Positions 5,338 through 5,589 of a stretch of DNA of 5,589 nucleotides are shown one piece after another. The DNA is from Chloroflexota bacterium (GTDB lineage: Bacteria; Chloroflexota; UBA6077; JADZDV01). The notes under the pieces are model-generated. The model was given only the letters and a program-made list of their open reading frames with translations, was not told the DNA's origin and did not search any database. Both the position numbers and the translations under genes were made by a program. Every line of letters starts with the position of its first letter. Positions within the stretch are counted from its first letter, which is position 1. The DNA lies in the NCBI GenBank assembly GCA_020850915.1, contig JADZDV010000198.1:1-5589 (forward strand), given 5' to 3'.

Positions 5338-5589
5338 CAGAGCCGATCGTCAGCGTGAGAGCACCACCGGTGCATCGTGGGTCTTCCGGGCAGCGACGCT
5401 TGCGAGATCGTCTCAGACGGCCAGGAGCGCCTCGAGCGACCTCCGGGTGAGCTCGGATCGAGACAGCTCAAGATTTGATCGCGGTGGCCATGTGCGCCGG
5501 CACGGACAAGGTCACCGCGCCGTCCAGCGGCGACGAATTGCCCCGGTGAACGCGCGGCTGCCCCGATCAGCCGCTGGACCAGCGCGTCA
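5338..5589. other. Right-end 252 nt without a recognisable gene
   Basis: Plus frame 5339 and a minus-strand frame stay open across this stretch, but both are rich in Arg, Ser and Gly, carry no motif, have no ribosome binding site and look like G+C-driven open frames. A weak 6-bp stem TGAGCT/AGCTCA (5448-5453 and 5465-5470, 11-nt loop) followed by AGATTT could be a poor terminator for the solute-binding protein gene. If permease genes follow, they begin beyond the window. Confidence 0.5.
5522..5579. repeat. Overlapping inverted repeats at the right edge
   Basis: GTCCAGCGGC (5522-5531) and its exact reverse complement GCCGCTGGAC (5570-5579) are a 10-bp inverted repeat with 38 nt inside. Within it GCGGCTG (5554-5560) and CAGCCGC (5568-5574) form a second 7-bp stem with a 7-nt loop. 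The two stems share bases 5570-5574 and cannot both form in one RNA. The window ends too soon to tell whether this belongs to a leader, a terminator or a coding sequence. Confidence 0.5.

Noticed and set aside
5253..5588. Minus-strand open frame across the right end, possibly the end of a gene entering from the right
   Set aside because: No recognisable motif, and the piece with the most protein-like sequence (ending at a TGA read at about 5471-5469) lies in a different frame and is interrupted by another stop near 5570; not enough to call a gene.
5551..5589. Possible tRNA because of paired G+C-rich arms at the right edge
   Set aside because: No T-arm consensus and no cloverleaf could be made on either strand within the window.

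Overview
The window is high-G+C bacterial DNA with GTG as well as ATG starts, clear Shine-Dalgarno sites and short intergenic gaps. Four genes are recognisable. Nothing fixes the taxon. The base composition, a family 5 solute-binding protein without a lipobox but with a C-terminal membrane anchor, and the nearby amidohydrolase and AlkD-like genes would suit Chloroflexota (Thermomicrobia-like or environmental lineages), with Actinomycetota as an alternative. This is inference from composition and gene types only.

Layout. Positions 3-1160 (+) hold the C-terminal two thirds of a thiamine-diphosphate enzyme of the acetolactate synthase-like superfamily; its start lies left of the window. After a 58-nt gap containing a perfect 11-bp hairpin comes an AlkD-like DNA alkylation repair protein (1219-1941, +). 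It converges, with only 19 bp between, on a minus-strand amidohydrolase (3415-1961). The amidohydrolase is divergent from a plus-strand family 5 (peptide/oligopeptide type) ABC-transporter substrate-binding protein that begins at 3606. That coding region is broken by a one-base frameshift near 4104-4130 and resumes in the next frame to 5337. The last 252 nt contain no convincing gene but carry overlapping inverted repeats at the right edge.

The most coherent unit is the divergent amidohydrolase / solute-binding pair. The 190-bp gap between them holds a plausible promoter for each direction, good ribosome binding sites, and an 18-bp palindrome (3513-3530). The palindrome overlaps the minus promoter and lies just upstream of the plus promoter's -35 box. 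This looks like a scavenging module in which a periplasmic or surface protein captures a small molecule and the amidohydrolase acts on it, both under one regulator. The substrate cannot be read from the sequence. The amidohydrolase lacks two of the five usual metal-ligand positions, so its chemistry may be unusual. I see no phage, transposon, CRISPR or defence genes, and no wholly new system.
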